Below are positions 24,876-33,926 of a stretch of DNA of 64,000 nt, in pieces; position 1 is the first letter of the stretch; every line of letters starts with the position of its first letter. Position numbers and translations under genes: made by a program. The DNA lies in the NCBI GenBank assembly GCA_965215355.1, contig CBDCDJ010000007.1:4244303-4308302 (forward strand). Reading direction: 5' to 3'. The notes beneath the pieces are model-generated. The model was not told the origin of the DNA and searched no databases. It was given only the letters and a program-made list of their open reading frames with translations. The stretch is from CBDCDJ01 sp965215355 (lineage in GTDB: Bacteria > Deinococcota > Deinococci > Deinococcales > Trueperaceae).

Positions 24876-25883
24876 TCAAGGTTCTTCAGCCAGCGTGTAG
24901 AACGTACCCGGCCCCCGCCCTTTGCGCTCGATGAGGCCTGCTTCCAGCAAAAGTTTGAAGTCCAGCGCCCGTGTAGCTTTGGCCCTGTCGACCAGTTTTG
25001 CATAGTCCTTGTCGGTGATGAAGCCGTGCTCCTCCAGATAGCTCAAAAGTGTTTTGTGATGAGTTTTCAAGCGCAGGTCTTGGGCCTGCTTTTTCGCAAG
25101 GATTTTTTCAAGCCTCACGAGTTCTTGCAAAATGCCCTCTGCAAAGTACTCGAGCCAAGGGGTGAAATCGACCTTCAGGTCATAGTAGCTACCCTGCCCA
25201 CCTACGTTTTTAAAGTACCGGGCAACATTCTGGTTGTAGTAGTTCTCAAAGCTCAGCAGGGCGAACAGGTTGACGCCCAGGTCTCGTAAAAGTAAGGTAC
25301 TGGCGAGCCTGACCGTACGTCCGTTGCCGTCTATAAAAGGATGAACGAGGGCAAACTGCTTGTGAAACAGTCCGGCCAGGATAACCGGGTCCAAGGTTTT
25401 TTCGGCTTCGACAAAAGCATAGAGGTCCTGCATAAGTGCAGGAACATCGTCGTGGTCAGGCGGTAAAAAGACAATCTCGCCTGTCCTCGGGTCGTGAACG
25501 AAGACGGGTTCTTTGCGGTAGGCTCCGCACTTTTCTGTGACGAGCAAGTCTTTCATGACTGCCTTGTGAAGCGCCAAAACGGTGCGTTCGCTAAAAGTTT
25601 TGGGCTCGAGCATCACCAGCGCACGGTTGTAGTTGACCACCTCCCGTTCACTCTGGCTCAGGCGTTCCGGCTTTTGTTTCAAAAGCGCTTTGACGGCGGT
25701 CAAAGCCAAAGGATTTCCCTCGATGGTCGTCGACGCGTAAACCGACCGTGTCCTCGCTTGAGCGCTCAAGTCCGCCAACAAAGGCTCACCGAGAGACCGC
25801 TTGTTGAGTTTGTAGACGAGCACGGCCATTTGTTTGAGCGTCTCGAGCAAAGAAACACTTATCTGATAAGTCGGTTGAAACAC
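24876..25883 (-). CDS. Fic-family protein (predicted AMPylase/nucleotidyl transferase)
   Basis: The 335-aa protein has the canonical Fic motif HPFIDGNGRTVR near residue 180. An N-terminal inhibitory helix TTIEGN near residue 53 supplies the autoinhibitory Glu, as in class II Fic proteins. The C-terminal 100 residues look like a winged helix (LLSYLEEHGFITDKDYAKL). It therefore probably transfers AMP to a protein target and is self-restrained. It starts at a GTG directly beside a perfect 33-bp palindrome that covers its promoter. The C-terminal DNA-binding domain could bind this site. Confidence 0.9.
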   Translation of the reverse strand: MFQPTYQISVSLLETLKQMAVLVYKLNKRSLGEPLLADLSAQARTRSVYASTTIEGNPLALTAVKALLKQKPERLSQSEREVVNYNRALVMLEPKTFSERTVLALHKAVMKDLLVTEKCGAYRKEPVFVHDPRTGEIVFLPPDHDDVPALMQDLYAFVEAEKTLDPVILAGLFHKQFALVHPFIDGNGRTVRLASTLLLRDLGVNLFALLSFENYYNQNVARYFKNVGGQGSYYDLKVDFTPWLEYFAEGILQELVRLEKILAKKQAQDLRLKTHHKTLLSYLEEHGFITDKDYAKLVDRAKATRALDFKLLLEAGLIERKGRGPGTFYTLAEEP

Positions 25884-25916
25884 TATCGTCTAAATATAGT
25901 CTATATTTAGACGATA
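25884..25916. promoter_or_regulatory. Perfect palindromic operator (15-bp arms, 3-bp spacer) at the fic promoter
   Basis: The left arm TATCGTCTAAATATA and its exact complement are separated by GTC. The palindrome abuts the GTG start at 25883 and contains a TATATT -10-like box, so a bound repressor would block transcription. Confidence 0.8.
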
Positions 25917-25980
25917 CACAGTTTTCCGACAGATAACAAAGTGAAAGAGGCCCTTGTCGTCAGACGAGGTTGAGCGAGTC

Positions 25981-27111
25981 TCAGCCCTTCACCGCCCCCG
26001 TCGTCAATCCCGAAACGATTTGTTTTTGGAAAAACAGCACCAGCAAAAAGAGCGGAAACGTTATCGAGGCGGCGGCGGCGATGGCCTCGAGCTGGTCGGT
26101 GAGCGTCGTCTCGCGGTTGAAGTAGGCGATGATGGCCGGGACCATCGTCCGGGTTTCGCCGTCCAGGAGCAAGGCCGACACCAGGTAGTCGTTGTAAGCG
26201 AGCATGAACGAGAACAGCCCCGTGGTGATGACGCCGGGCCACATGATGGGCATGATGACGTTCCAAAACGCCTGCAGGCGGTTGCAGCCGTCGACCAGCG
26301 CGGCCTCGTCCAGCGCGGCGGGGATGTTGACGAAAAACGAGCGCAGCATCCAGATGGTGAAGGGCTGGTTGATGGCGACCAGCACGACGATGACCGCGAA
26401 GCGCTTGCCGTACAGCCCCCACTCGATAAAGGACGGCAGGTAACCCGTCACGAGCGTGGAGTGCGGCAGCGCCCGAAACACCAGCGCGGCGATGAGTATC
26501 CAGAACGCCCAGGGCGTGCGGGTGCGCGCCAGACCGTAAGCGGCGAGCGTGCCGATGGTGAGAGAGATGGTCACGACGCCCACGGTGACGAACATCGTGT
26601 TCAAAAACTGCTTGTAAAAGCCGTTCTCGAGCCAGACTTCCAGGTAGTGCTGCGTGGTCAGGCCCATGACGGGGTCGACGAGGTTGTGGAGCAGCGGCAC
26701 GCCGCCCAACAGGCTTCGGAACAAACTCGCCAGCAAGGGAATGACGACGAGACTGAGCGCGGCGACGACGAGAAAACCTAAGTAAACGCCGACGACGACC
26801 CACGGACGAGTGCTCGAGCGGCCGCTGAGGCGTTCCACAAGCGACTCGCGGTTGGCGAAGGCGGTGAGCAGCAAAAAGGCCGCCACCAGCGTCAAGACCA
26901 CCGTGACGACCGAAACTCCACCGGCGATGGTGTTGGTGCTGGGTCCGAAGATGACGACCAGGGGGTTGGGGTCGAAGGCGTCGAGCGGCAGCTTGAACGA
27001 CATGACCAGCAGCCACAGTAAGGGAAACACCGCGACGGTGAGCCACACGCCGAGGATGAGCCAGGTCGTGACGCGCAAGCCGAGCGGCAGCCGGAACAGT
27101 TTATTCTCCAC
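25981..27111 (-). CDS. Carbohydrate-type ABC transporter permease (MalG/UgpE-like)
   Basis: The 376-aa membrane protein has an EAA loop EAALVDGCNRLQAFWNVIMPIMWPG near residue 265 and at least six hydrophobic spans. It ends in GAVKG, as MalG-type permeases do. It is about 90 residues longer than usual: an extra hydrophobic and charged region (residues 60-150) lies between the first helix and the normal core, containing two additional predicted spans. It follows the first permease gene by three bases. With the binding protein at 28328 it forms an importer whose ATPase is not encoded nearby. Confidence 0.88.
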   Translation of the reverse strand: MENKLFRLPLGLRVTTWLILGVWLTVAVFPLLWLLVMSFKLPLDAFDPNPLVVIFGPSTNTIAGGVSVVTVVLTLVAAFLLLTAFANRESLVERLSGRSSTRPWVVVGVYLGFLVVAALSLVVIPLLASLFRSLLGGVPLLHNLVDPVMGLTTQHYLEVWLENGFYKQFLNTMFVTVGVVTISLTIGTLAAYGLARTRTPWAFWILIAALVFRALPHSTLVTGYLPSFIEWGLYGKRFAVIVVLVAINQPFTIWMLRSFFVNIPAALDEAALVDGCNRLQAFWNVIMPIMWPGVITTGLFSFMLAYNDYLVSALLLDGETRTMVPAIIAYFNRETTLTDQLEAIAAAASITFPLFLLVLFFQKQIVSGLTTGAVKG

Positions 27112-27114
27112 GGG

Positions 27115-28125
27115 TCACTCCTGGTGCTCTTTCCAGGTGTTGCGCAGGGGCGCAACCAGCAAGACGACGATGCCGACCATGATCAGGATGGCCGAGGCCG
27201 AAGCGCGCCCGATGGAGCGGTTGCCGGTGTCGTCGGGCGTCAAGAAGTCGAAAGTGAGCCACTGCAAAGAAATCCGGAACGCCTCGGCCCGGAAACCGAT
27301 AATCTCGTCGAACACGCGGTAGGTGTCCATCAGGTGGATGAGCGACACGAAGACGATTAGGGGCGTAAGGTGGGGAAGGATGACGTTGCGGATAATCCGC
27401 CAGCGGCTGGCCCCGTCGATGCGGGCCGCCTCTATCTGTTCACCCTGAACGGTTTGCAGGGCGGCGTAAAAAATGACGAAGGCGAAGGGAGCTACGTGCC
27501 AAACGCGGTAAAAGTACATGAGTAGTTCGATGGTCCAGCCCTGGGCGAACATGGAGATGTTGCTGCCGGTCAAGCGCTCGAGCTGCGCGGTGACGATCCC
27601 GTCGCCGATAAACAGCCACCTGATAGAGAGCGCCCCGATGACCGGCGTGATGATGAAGGGCAGCAGGGTGACAAAAATGACGGGTCCGCGCAGGCTTCGG
27701 GCAATCGCGTTGACCGTAAAAGCCAGCACCAGGCCCACCCCGATGACGAGCGGCAGGGTCAGCAGCGTGAACATCAGCGTGAAGCGCAGCGCTCCCCAGA
27801 AAGCGACGTTGGTGACGCCTGAGAGCCCCCGGCCCGCGCCGGACAGGGCCGCACGGACCTTGTCCCACTCTAAAAGTTCCCGGTAGTTCTCCCAACCCAC
27901 CCAACGCGTGACGGTGATGGGCCGCCCGTCGTCGTCCAACACGGGAATTTGCCGGGTGGTGGTGGTGCAGTTGAAAGGAGTACAGTTTTCTTGCTCGACG
28001 GTCTGAAAAACGTTCTGGGTTCGCTGGAAACTTTGCACCACCACGAGGCCGAGGGGAACCGCGATAAAAACCACCATGAGGACAAGCGACGGTGCCACGA
28101 ACATCAGAAAGGGTTTGGTTTTCAT
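27115..28125 (-). CDS. Carbohydrate-type ABC transporter permease (MalF/UgpA-like)
   Basis: The 336-aa membrane protein starts at ATG 28125 (MKTKPFLMFVAPSLVL), directly after GGGAGGTCT. The EAA loop is IEAARIDGASRWRIIRNVILP near residue 235, followed by LIHLMDTYRVFDEI. A periplasmic insertion after helix 1 includes a cysteine-containing segment. It is the middle gene of the order binding protein, permease, permease. Upstream reading to 28173 lacks a ribosome site. Confidence 0.9.
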   Translation of the reverse strand: MKTKPFLMFVAPSLVLMVVFIAVPLGLVVVQSFQRTQNVFQTVEQENCTPFNCTTTTRQIPVLDDDGRPITVTRWVGWENYRELLEWDKVRAALSGAGRGLSGVTNVAFWGALRFTLMFTLLTLPLVIGVGLVLAFTVNAIARSLRGPVIFVTLLPFIITPVIGALSIRWLFIGDGIVTAQLERLTGSNISMFAQGWTIELLMYFYRVWHVAPFAFVIFYAALQTVQGEQIEAARIDGASRWRIIRNVILPHLTPLIVFVSLIHLMDTYRVFDEIIGFRAEAFRISLQWLTFDFLTPDDTGNRSIGRASASAILIMVGIVVLLVAPLRNTWKEHQE

Positions 28126-28327
28126 AGACCTCCCGTTTTCCGAGCTTTGGTTGTTCAGCCTCGAGACTTGCACCTTTTACACCTTTTACAAGGTTCGCCC
28201 GCGCGTCGGCTCGAATATGTCGGTTTGCAAAAGTCTACACCGTTTGCTCGTGTAGGAGAGACGGTGCCGGGGTTAAAAAATCAGGGACCGCCCTAAAGCA
28301 GCCCCCGACTCGTGCGACGCTCATCCC

Positions 28328-29542
28328 TTACTCGATAAAGCCCGATTCCCTGGCGGCGGCGTTGTACTCCGCTTCGATGTCGGCCAAAGTCTGCTCGGCC
28401 GTCTCCGCGCCGGTCAGAAAGTCCGCGACGTTGTTGCCCGCCGCCGTGTGCATCAGGCCGACCAGGTTCGAGGCCGGGTAGGAAGGCGCGCCCGCTTCCG
28501 CCGAGGCGACGGCGCCCTTGGCGATGCGCGACTCGACAGGCTGGGAAGAGAGCCAAATCGCCGCGTCCGGGTGCTGCGAAAGGTTGTCGTAGCTGATGCC
28601 CTCCAAGAAAAGCCGGAAGGCCGCTTCGGCTTCTTCGTCTGAGACGTTTGAAGCGATGGTCGCGCCGTCCCACCACAGGGTCGTGGCGGGGGGGCCGCCT
28701 GGAACCGCGGCGGGGGCGGCGGCGTAGTCGATAAGCCCGACGACCTGTGACTCTTCGGGGTTGTCCATCGCGCCCGCACGCGAGGCCCACAGGTTCGCCA
28801 TCGCGATTTGGCCCTGCTGGAACTGCTGCTGCACGTAGGTCGAGTCTGCGGCCAAGTATTCGGGGTCCATGTACTGGGTCAGGGCTTTGAGCATTTGAAG
28901 CGTGGCGACGCCCTGCTCGTTGTTCACGGCGGCGGTGTTGTCTTCGTTGAAAAACGTGCCGCCGAAGCCCAAATACATGTTGATGAACTCTTCACCCAGG
29001 TTGAAGCCCGAGGCGAAGGTGCCGCCCAGGGGATAGTCCACCACGCCCGCGTCCTGAATCGCTTGGGCGACTTCCAAGACCTCGTCGTAGGTGGTGGGCA
29101 CCTCCAGCCCGAGCTGCTCAAAGATGTCGCTGCGGTACATCAGGTGCTGCGCGTTGATCATCATGGCAATTGCCACCGTTTGGCCGTCGACTTTGATGAG
29201 CTGGTTGGGCGCTAAGTCTTGCCCGTACTCGGCTACAAGAGCGTCCAGCGGACGGACCAGGTTGTCGTTGAGGAGCGGCACGAGCGTTGCGTTGGCAACC
29301 CCGCCGATGGTGTACTGCGAGGGGTTCGCCGCCATCGCGGCGGCCTGCTTTTCCCGGAATTCCTGGTCGAGTTCGGGCCTGAAGTTGCCGCACTCGGCCA
29401 TGCGGTCGGTCACGACCTTCCAGGCCTCGAACCCGGCCGACAGCGAGGTGACGGGCACCTCGTTCTGAAAGCTGCACTGCGCCCAAGTCGTGCTGGACGC
29501 GAGCAACACCAAGCCTAGAACAGTAAAAAGTATTCGCTTCAT
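28328..29542 (-). CDS. ABC transporter substrate-binding protein (sugar-type, family 1)
   Basis: The 404-aa protein has a Sec signal peptide (MKRILFTVLGLVLLASSTTWA) with cleavage expected before QCSF. The mature part resembles extracellular sugar-binding proteins (MAANPSQYTIGG, TIASNVSDEEAEAAFRLFLEGIS). There are two cysteines near the mature N-terminus (CSF and MAECGNF), but no lipobox. AAAGGGAGA precedes the ATG. A 202-base gap separates it from the first permease gene. The substrate is unknown; the divergent SnoaL/dehydrogenase operon suggests what is imported. Confidence 0.88.
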   Translation of the reverse strand: MKRILFTVLGLVLLASSTTWAQCSFQNEVPVTSLSAGFEAWKVVTDRMAECGNFRPELDQEFREKQAAAMAANPSQYTIGGVANATLVPLLNDNLVRPLDALVAEYGQDLAPNQLIKVDGQTVAIAMMINAQHLMYRSDIFEQLGLEVPTTYDEVLEVAQAIQDAGVVDYPLGGTFASGFNLGEEFINMYLGFGGTFFNEDNTAAVNNEQGVATLQMLKALTQYMDPEYLAADSTYVQQQFQQGQIAMANLWASRAGAMDNPEESQVVGLIDYAAAPAAVPGGPPATTLWWDGATIASNVSDEEAEAAFRLFLEGISYDNLSQHPDAAIWLSSQPVESRIAKGAVASAEAGAPSYPASNLVGLMHTAAGNNVADFLTGAETAEQTLADIEAEYNAAARESGFIE

Positions 29543-29734
29543 ACCCGTCTCCCTTTAGAATGAATTGTCGCCGACGCCGCGCTGTAATACACGGGTACCC
29601 CGAGAAGCTCGAGCGTGTGCTTGAGACCCGAAGGACGTGCAAAAACATTGGCGACTTGCCGCTTCACCTTAACCCACAGGTGCTCTACTTTTCAACCGGG
29701 CGGCGGTTTGCCCGGCGAGGCTCGCGCGCCGCCC

Positions 29735-29763
29735 TTGCATTTTGCGCCCGGCCCCGTTATAAC
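29735..29763 (+). promoter_or_regulatory. Promoter of the SnoaL-dehydrogenase operon
   Basis: TTGCAT (29735-29740) and TATAAC (29758-29763) have a 17-base spacer. Transcription would start near 29770, leaving a leader of about 150 bases before the first gene. Confidence 0.6.
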
Positions 29764-29862
29764 TGCGCTTGACGAAGAGGGCTTCCCGGCACAAAACCCG
29801 ACGGGCGGGGGCGAGCCGGCAGCGTCGGCTCGAGGTCGGCCAGCCACTCGAATACAGCTCTC

Positions 29863-29894
29863 CGGCAAACACAGCCCCCGGCAAACACAGCCCC
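29863..29894 (+). repeat. 16-bp tandem repeat in the operon leader
   Basis: CGGCAAACACAGCCCC occurs twice in direct succession within the untranslated leader, just before the start region of the first SnoaL gene. Confidence 0.7.
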
Positions 29895-29918
29895 CCCGGC
29901 GAAGGAACGGTGACGACC

Positions 29919-30428
29919 ATGCGCGACCGAGCGACTCACAACCTGGACCTGCACAACCTGGACCTGCACAACCTGGACCTTGTCGACAGGCTCTACGCGG
30001 CCATCGACAAAAACGAGGTCGGCGCGACGGCTGAATTCTGGACCGAGGACATGGTCTGGCGCGGCCCGGCGGGACTGGGCACGCAGCGCGGCGTCGCAGC
30101 GTTCGAGCACAACGTGCGCGCCCCGTTCATCAAAGCCTTCCCCGACAAAGTGGGCGTGGACGAGGTGCGCTTGGCGGCGGGCGAGTTCGTCGCGTCGGCG
30201 GGCTACCAGGACACGACCTTCGCCGAGGACTGGCTCGGCATCCCCGCGACGGGCGAGCGGGTAAGGGTGCGCTACATGGACGTCTGGCGCGTCGAAAACG
30301 ACAAGCTGGCCGAGAACTGGGTTCTCATCGACGTGTTGGGCGTCCTCGAGCAGGCCGGTTACGACGTCGCAAAAGTGCTGAAGTTCGTCGGCTCGAAGCC
30401 GCCCGAGTTTTTCGACGAAGCGGAGTGA
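29919..30428 (+). CDS. Single-domain SnoaL/NTF2-fold protein
   Basis: The 169-aa protein has TAEFWTEDMVWRGPAGLGTQ, DWLGIPATGERVRVRYMD and DKLAENWVLIDVLG, matching the second domain of the tandem SnoaL proteins nearby. The start is the ATG at 29919, with a GTG at 29910 as an alternative; GAAGGA lies upstream of both. The frame is open from 29769 but has no start signal there. Residues 7-22 are a threefold LHNLD-type repeat encoded by a 15-bp tandem repeat (29940-29980). It is the first gene of a five-gene operon ending at 34676. Confidence 0.75.
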   Translation: MRDRATHNLDLHNLDLHNLDLVDRLYAAIDKNEVGATAEFWTEDMVWRGPAGLGTQRGVAAFEHNVRAPFIKAFPDKVGVDEVRLAAGEFVASAGYQDTTFAEDWLGIPATGERVRVRYMDVWRVENDKLAENWVLIDVLGVLEQAGYDVAKVLKFVGSKPPEFFDEAE

Positions 30429-30456
30429 CCCGGTTGCTGAGCGCGGAGACCGGCGC

Positions 30457-31449
30457 GTGAACGTTCACGAAGCGAACAAGCAAATCTTGTGGGACTACGG
30501 ACGCGAGGTGGGGGCGGCTCGAGGCGCTTCTTTATCCACCGTTTTAGACCGCTACGTCCGCGAGGACGCCGTTTTCCACATCGCTCATCCCATCAATACC
30601 GTGACAGGCGTAGAGGCGCTTGCCGCCGACTTTTGGGAGCCGTTCTTGCACGCGTTCAAAAACTTGCGCAAGTGCCCCTACATCTTTATGGCGGGTGCTT
30701 CGTTCGGGGCGGACTGGGTGAGCGCGACCGGCGACTTTGTGGCGACCTTTGTGAACGACTGGTTGGGTTTGCCCGCGACCCACACGAACGTGCGGCTGCG
30801 CTTCGGGGAGTTTTACGCGCTCGAGGCCGGCAAAATCACCCGCAGCTACCTCATGCTGGATATCCCCGAGCTGGCGCGGCAGGCGGGGCTGGCGCTGTTC
30901 CCGCCGAGTCTGGGCTGCGAGTTGTGGATTCCGGGGCCGCTCTCTGGCGACGGCGTCATGCTGAGCCCGCAGGACGAGGCCGCGTCCGCGCACAGCCACA
31001 GTCTCGTCGCCGCGATGCTGGCAGGGCTCGACAGCTACGACGAACACGACAAAGAAAGTATGGGGATGCCCAAGTATTGGCACACGGACACCATGCGCTG
31101 GTACGCCTCGCACGGCATCGGCTCGAACTTCGGGCTGAAAGAGTTCGAGGACAACCACCAACTCCCCTGGCTGCACGCTTTTCCCGACCGCAAAGGTGAC
31201 GGTATCAGCGTGATGCTGGCCGAGGGAAGTTACGTGAGTTACGCGGGCTGGCCCATCACCCACGCGACGCACCGGGGCGGCTACCTGGGCGCGGCGGCAA
31301 CGAACCGAAAGGTGAGTATGCGCGGCCTCGACTGGTGGAAGCGGGACGGCGACAAGCTGCTCGAGAACTGGGTTTTCGTCGACCTGCTCGACCTGTTCGC
31401 GCAAGTAGGGCACGACCCGCTGGCCGAGGCCGTAAAGGCTCGAGGCTAG
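30457..31449 (+). CDS. Tandem SnoaL/NTF2-fold protein
   Basis: The 330-aa protein has two domains: one around HIAHPINTVTGVEALAADF and WLGLPATHTNVRLRFGEF, the second around MRWYASHGIGSNFGLKEFE, YLGAAATNRKVSMRG and GDKLLENWVFVDLLDL. It is a paralogue of the protein at 23767. The start is a GTG at 30457 with GGAG about nine bases upstream, 28 bases after the preceding gene. The fold provides a hydrophobic cone-like pocket used by polyketide cyclases, dehydratases and isomerases. The catalytic function here is unknown. Confidence 0.75.
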   Translation: MNVHEANKQILWDYGREVGAARGASLSTVLDRYVREDAVFHIAHPINTVTGVEALAADFWEPFLHAFKNLRKCPYIFMAGASFGADWVSATGDFVATFVNDWLGLPATHTNVRLRFGEFYALEAGKITRSYLMLDIPELARQAGLALFPPSLGCELWIPGPLSGDGVMLSPQDEAASAHSHSLVAAMLAGLDSYDEHDKESMGMPKYWHTDTMRWYASHGIGSNFGLKEFEDNHQLPWLHAFPDRKGDGISVMLAEGSYVSYAGWPITHATHRGGYLGAAATNRKVSMRGLDWWKRDGDKLLENWVFVDLLDLFAQVGHDPLAEAVKARG

Positions 31450-31527
31450 ACGCCGTGCGAACGTCCGGGCGGCGTATGCTGAAACCGGACTACGCCAACC
31501 CAAAATACCTTCGACACGCGGAGACGG

Positions 31528-32580
31528 ATGACGGACTCAAGTAAAATGGACATACCGACGCTTCAAGACAACTTAGCCGAGCTGCGCCGCAAGAGCGGGA
31601 TACCCGAAAAACAATCCCTGCGCGGCTTCGAGCCCCAGTACCGCGACATCGTCGACTACATCGTCCGCATCACCCACCGCATCTGGGAAGAGGGCGACAT
31701 GGGCTACATCTACGATACCTACCTCCACAACGTGACGGTCCACACGGGTTACGGCGCGGCTTACGGGGTCGAGGAGGTGGTGAGCGGCTCGGTCGCCTTT
31801 TTGGCCGCCCTGCCCGACCGCCGCATGGTCGCCGAGGACGTGGTGTGGATGGGCGACGACGCGGCGGGCTTTCACACCTCGCACCTGATTGTCAACACCG
31901 GGACCAACAGCGGCTACAGCCCCTGGGGACCGCCGACGGGCAAGCGGGTCGGGTTTTTGGCGATTGCCAACTGCTTGGTGCGCGAAAACCGAATTGTCGA
32001 AGAATGGCTGGTGCGCGATACAAGCGCGCTGCTGCGCGGCCTCGGCTACGGTTTGTGGGACGTGGCGCGGGCGGTGGTAGCCGCGCAACCGCCGCCCGTT
32101 TTCGGTGAAACCGACCGTCTGCAGGGGCAGCACCCGCCCGCTCCCTACCAGCCTCGGCACGAAGAACCTCACGTCGAGGACCTCGTGCGGCGACTGTTTC
32201 ACGAGGTCTGGAACGGGCGGCACTTCAACGTGTTGGGCGAGGTTTACGGGGAGGACGCAACTCTGCACGTGCCCGGCGGGCTCACGCTGCGGGGCGTGGC
32301 GAACGTCCGCGCTTACCACCTCAACTTCGTCGCCATATTCCCGGACGCCCACCTCAACGTCGAGCACGTTTACTGGCTCGGCAACGAAACCGACGGCTAC
32401 CGCGTCGCGGTGCGCTGGCGTTTCGCGGGCACGCACGCGCGCTACGGCTGGTACGGGCCGCCCACGAACAAGCGGGTGGACGTTTTGGGCATCAGCCACC
32501 TGCACGTCAAAGACGGTAGAGTGACCAAACACTACTTCGTTTTCGACGAGCTGGCGGTCGTGATGCAGCTCGTCGCGTGA
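31528..32580 (+). CDS. Tandem SnoaL-like protein, more diverged
   Basis: The 350-aa protein has two SnoaL-type domains marked by YSPWGPPTGKRVGFLAIAN (residue 130) and GWYGPPTNKRVDVLGISH (residue 310), the same proline-threonine pattern in each half. DLVRRLFHEVWNGRHFNVLGE opens domain 2 like ester-cyclase (SnoaL_2) proteins. The ATG at 31528 follows GCGGAGACGG. Its stop overlaps a GTG of the next frame, and the HisD-like gene begins eight bases later, so the two are tightly coupled. Confidence 0.75.
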   Translation: MTDSSKMDIPTLQDNLAELRRKSGIPEKQSLRGFEPQYRDIVDYIVRITHRIWEEGDMGYIYDTYLHNVTVHTGYGAAYGVEEVVSGSVAFLAALPDRRMVAEDVVWMGDDAAGFHTSHLIVNTGTNSGYSPWGPPTGKRVGFLAIANCLVRENRIVEEWLVRDTSALLRGLGYGLWDVARAVVAAQPPPVFGETDRLQGQHPPAPYQPRHEEPHVEDLVRRLFHEVWNGRHFNVLGEVYGEDATLHVPGGLTLRGVANVRAYHLNFVAIFPDAHLNVEHVYWLGNETDGYRVAVRWRFAGTHARYGWYGPPTNKRVDVLGISHLHVKDGRVTKHYFVFDELAVVMQLVA

Positions 32581-32588
32581 GGGGAAAC

Positions 32589-33878
32589 ATGGCCGTAACC
32601 GTTCTTAAAGAGGGTATCGACGTCGGCACCAAGCAGGACATCGACAGCAAGGTGCGCGAGACGGTCGAAGCGACCCTCAAACGCATCGAAGCGGGCGGCG
32701 ACGCGGCGGTGCGCGAGCTGTCTGAGCAGTTCGACCGCTACTCGCCCGAGAGTTTTCGGCTCTCAGAAGACGAGATAGCGGCCTGCGTCGCCCAAGTGCC
32801 CGAGGACGAACTGGCAGCGATTCGGTTTTCGCTCGAGCAGGTCCGCACCTTTGCAAAAGCGCAGCGCGAGAGCGTTCGTGACATTGAGGTCGAAACGCTG
32901 CCGGGCGTGACCCTGGGCCACAAAAATATCCCCGTCAACGCGGTCGGCTGTTACGCGCCGGGGGGCCGCTACCCGATGATTGCCAGCGTCATCATGAGCG
33001 TCGCCACGGCGAAAGTGGCGGGCGTGAAGCGCGTCGTCGCCTGCGCGCCGCCTAAGGACGGCAAACCGTACCCCGCCACCGTCGCCACCATGCAGCTTGC
33101 CGGGGCCGACGAAATCTACGTCCTCGGCGGCATCCAGGCCGTCGGCGCGATGGCGCTGGGCACCGAAACGCTGTCACCCGTCGACATGCTGGTCGGCCCC
33201 GGCAACGCCTTTGTCGCCGAGGCGAAGCGGCAACTGTTCGGGCGCGTCGGCATCGACCTGTTCGCCGGCCCGACCGAAGTCCTGGTCATCGCCGACGACA
33301 CGGCCGACTTGGAGATGGTCGCGACCGACCTGTTGGGTCAGGCCGAGCACGGCCCGAACTCGCCGGCGGTGCTGCTCACGACGAGCGAGCGCCTGGCGCG
33401 CGGCCTCCAGGCCGAAATCGACAAGCAGTTGCAAACTTTGGCGACCGCCGACGTCGCCGGGCAAGCCTGGCGCGACTACGGCCAAATCATCCTCGCCGAC
33501 ACGGACGAGGAACTGGTACAAGAGGCCGACCGGCTTGCCAGCGAGCACGTCGAGGTGTTGACCGCGAACCCGGACTACTTTCTGGAACACATGACGAACT
33601 ACGGCTCCCTCTTTTTGGGTCCCGAAACGAACGTCGCGTACGGTGACAAGGCCATCGGCACCAACCACATCCTGCCGACGAACAAGGCGGCGCGCTACAC
33701 GGGCGGGCTGTGGGTCGGCAAGTTCTTGAAAACGGTGACCTACCAGCGCTGCACCCCCGCGGCGAGCGTCGTCGTCGGCAAAAACTGCGAGAAAATCTGC
33801 GACATCGAAGGCTTTGTGGGCCACAAACGCCAGGCGACGTTGCGGGTCGAGCGGTACGGAGAGGGGGTTCGTTCTTAG
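32589..33878 (+). CDS. HisD-superfamily dehydrogenase (HpsN-like)
   Basis: The 429-aa NAD-dependent zinc dehydrogenase keeps the HisD zinc ligands (Gln and His in GQAEHGP, Asp in YGDKAIGTNH, final His in GFVGHKRQATLRV) and the catalytic Glu-His pair (ASEHVEV). The context has no histidine genes. The sequence (GGRYPMIASVIMSVATAKVAG) resembles paralogues such as sulfopropanediol dehydrogenase HpsN that oxidise an alcohol to a carboxylate. The start is ATG 32589 behind GAGGGG. With an SDR and an ABC importer it suggests polyol- or sulfonate-like catabolism, although true histidinol dehydrogenase cannot be excluded by sequence alone. Confidence 0.75.
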   Translation: MAVTVLKEGIDVGTKQDIDSKVRETVEATLKRIEAGGDAAVRELSEQFDRYSPESFRLSEDEIAACVAQVPEDELAAIRFSLEQVRTFAKAQRESVRDIEVETLPGVTLGHKNIPVNAVGCYAPGGRYPMIASVIMSVATAKVAGVKRVVACAPPKDGKPYPATVATMQLAGADEIYVLGGIQAVGAMALGTETLSPVDMLVGPGNAFVAEAKRQLFGRVGIDLFAGPTEVLVIADDTADLEMVATDLLGQAEHGPNSPAVLLTTSERLARGLQAEIDKQLQTLATADVAGQAWRDYGQIILADTDEELVQEADRLASEHVEVLTANPDYFLEHMTNYGSLFLGPETNVAYGDKAIGTNHILPTNKAARYTGGLWVGKFLKTVTYQRCTPAASVVVGKNCEKICDIEGFVGHKRQATLRVERYGEGVRS

Positions 33879-33917
33879 TCGTTCGGGACTTGTAAAAACG
33901 AACATCTAAGAACGAAC
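33867..33917. terminator. Inverted repeat at the end of the HisD-like gene (terminator-like or dispersed palindrome)
   Basis: GTTCGTTCTTAG at 33867-33878 pairs perfectly with CTAAGAACGAAC at 33906-33917. An inner GTTCG/CGAAC pair lies in the 27-base loop. The left arm includes the stop codon. No clean T-run follows, so it may attenuate rather than end transcription into the SDR gene. Confidence 0.5.
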
Positions 33918-33926
33918 AACGCTTTT

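Noticed and set aside
29769..29918. 50-residue N-terminal extension of the first SnoaL protein
   Set aside because: The region is Arg/Pro-rich without a start signal and lies at the predicted transcription start, so it is treated as leader.
32589..33878. Histidine biosynthesis hisD
   Set aside because: Zinc and catalytic residues alone do not separate HisD from HpsN-like paralogues. No his genes are nearby and the neighbours are transport and SnoaL genes, so hisD was not assigned.
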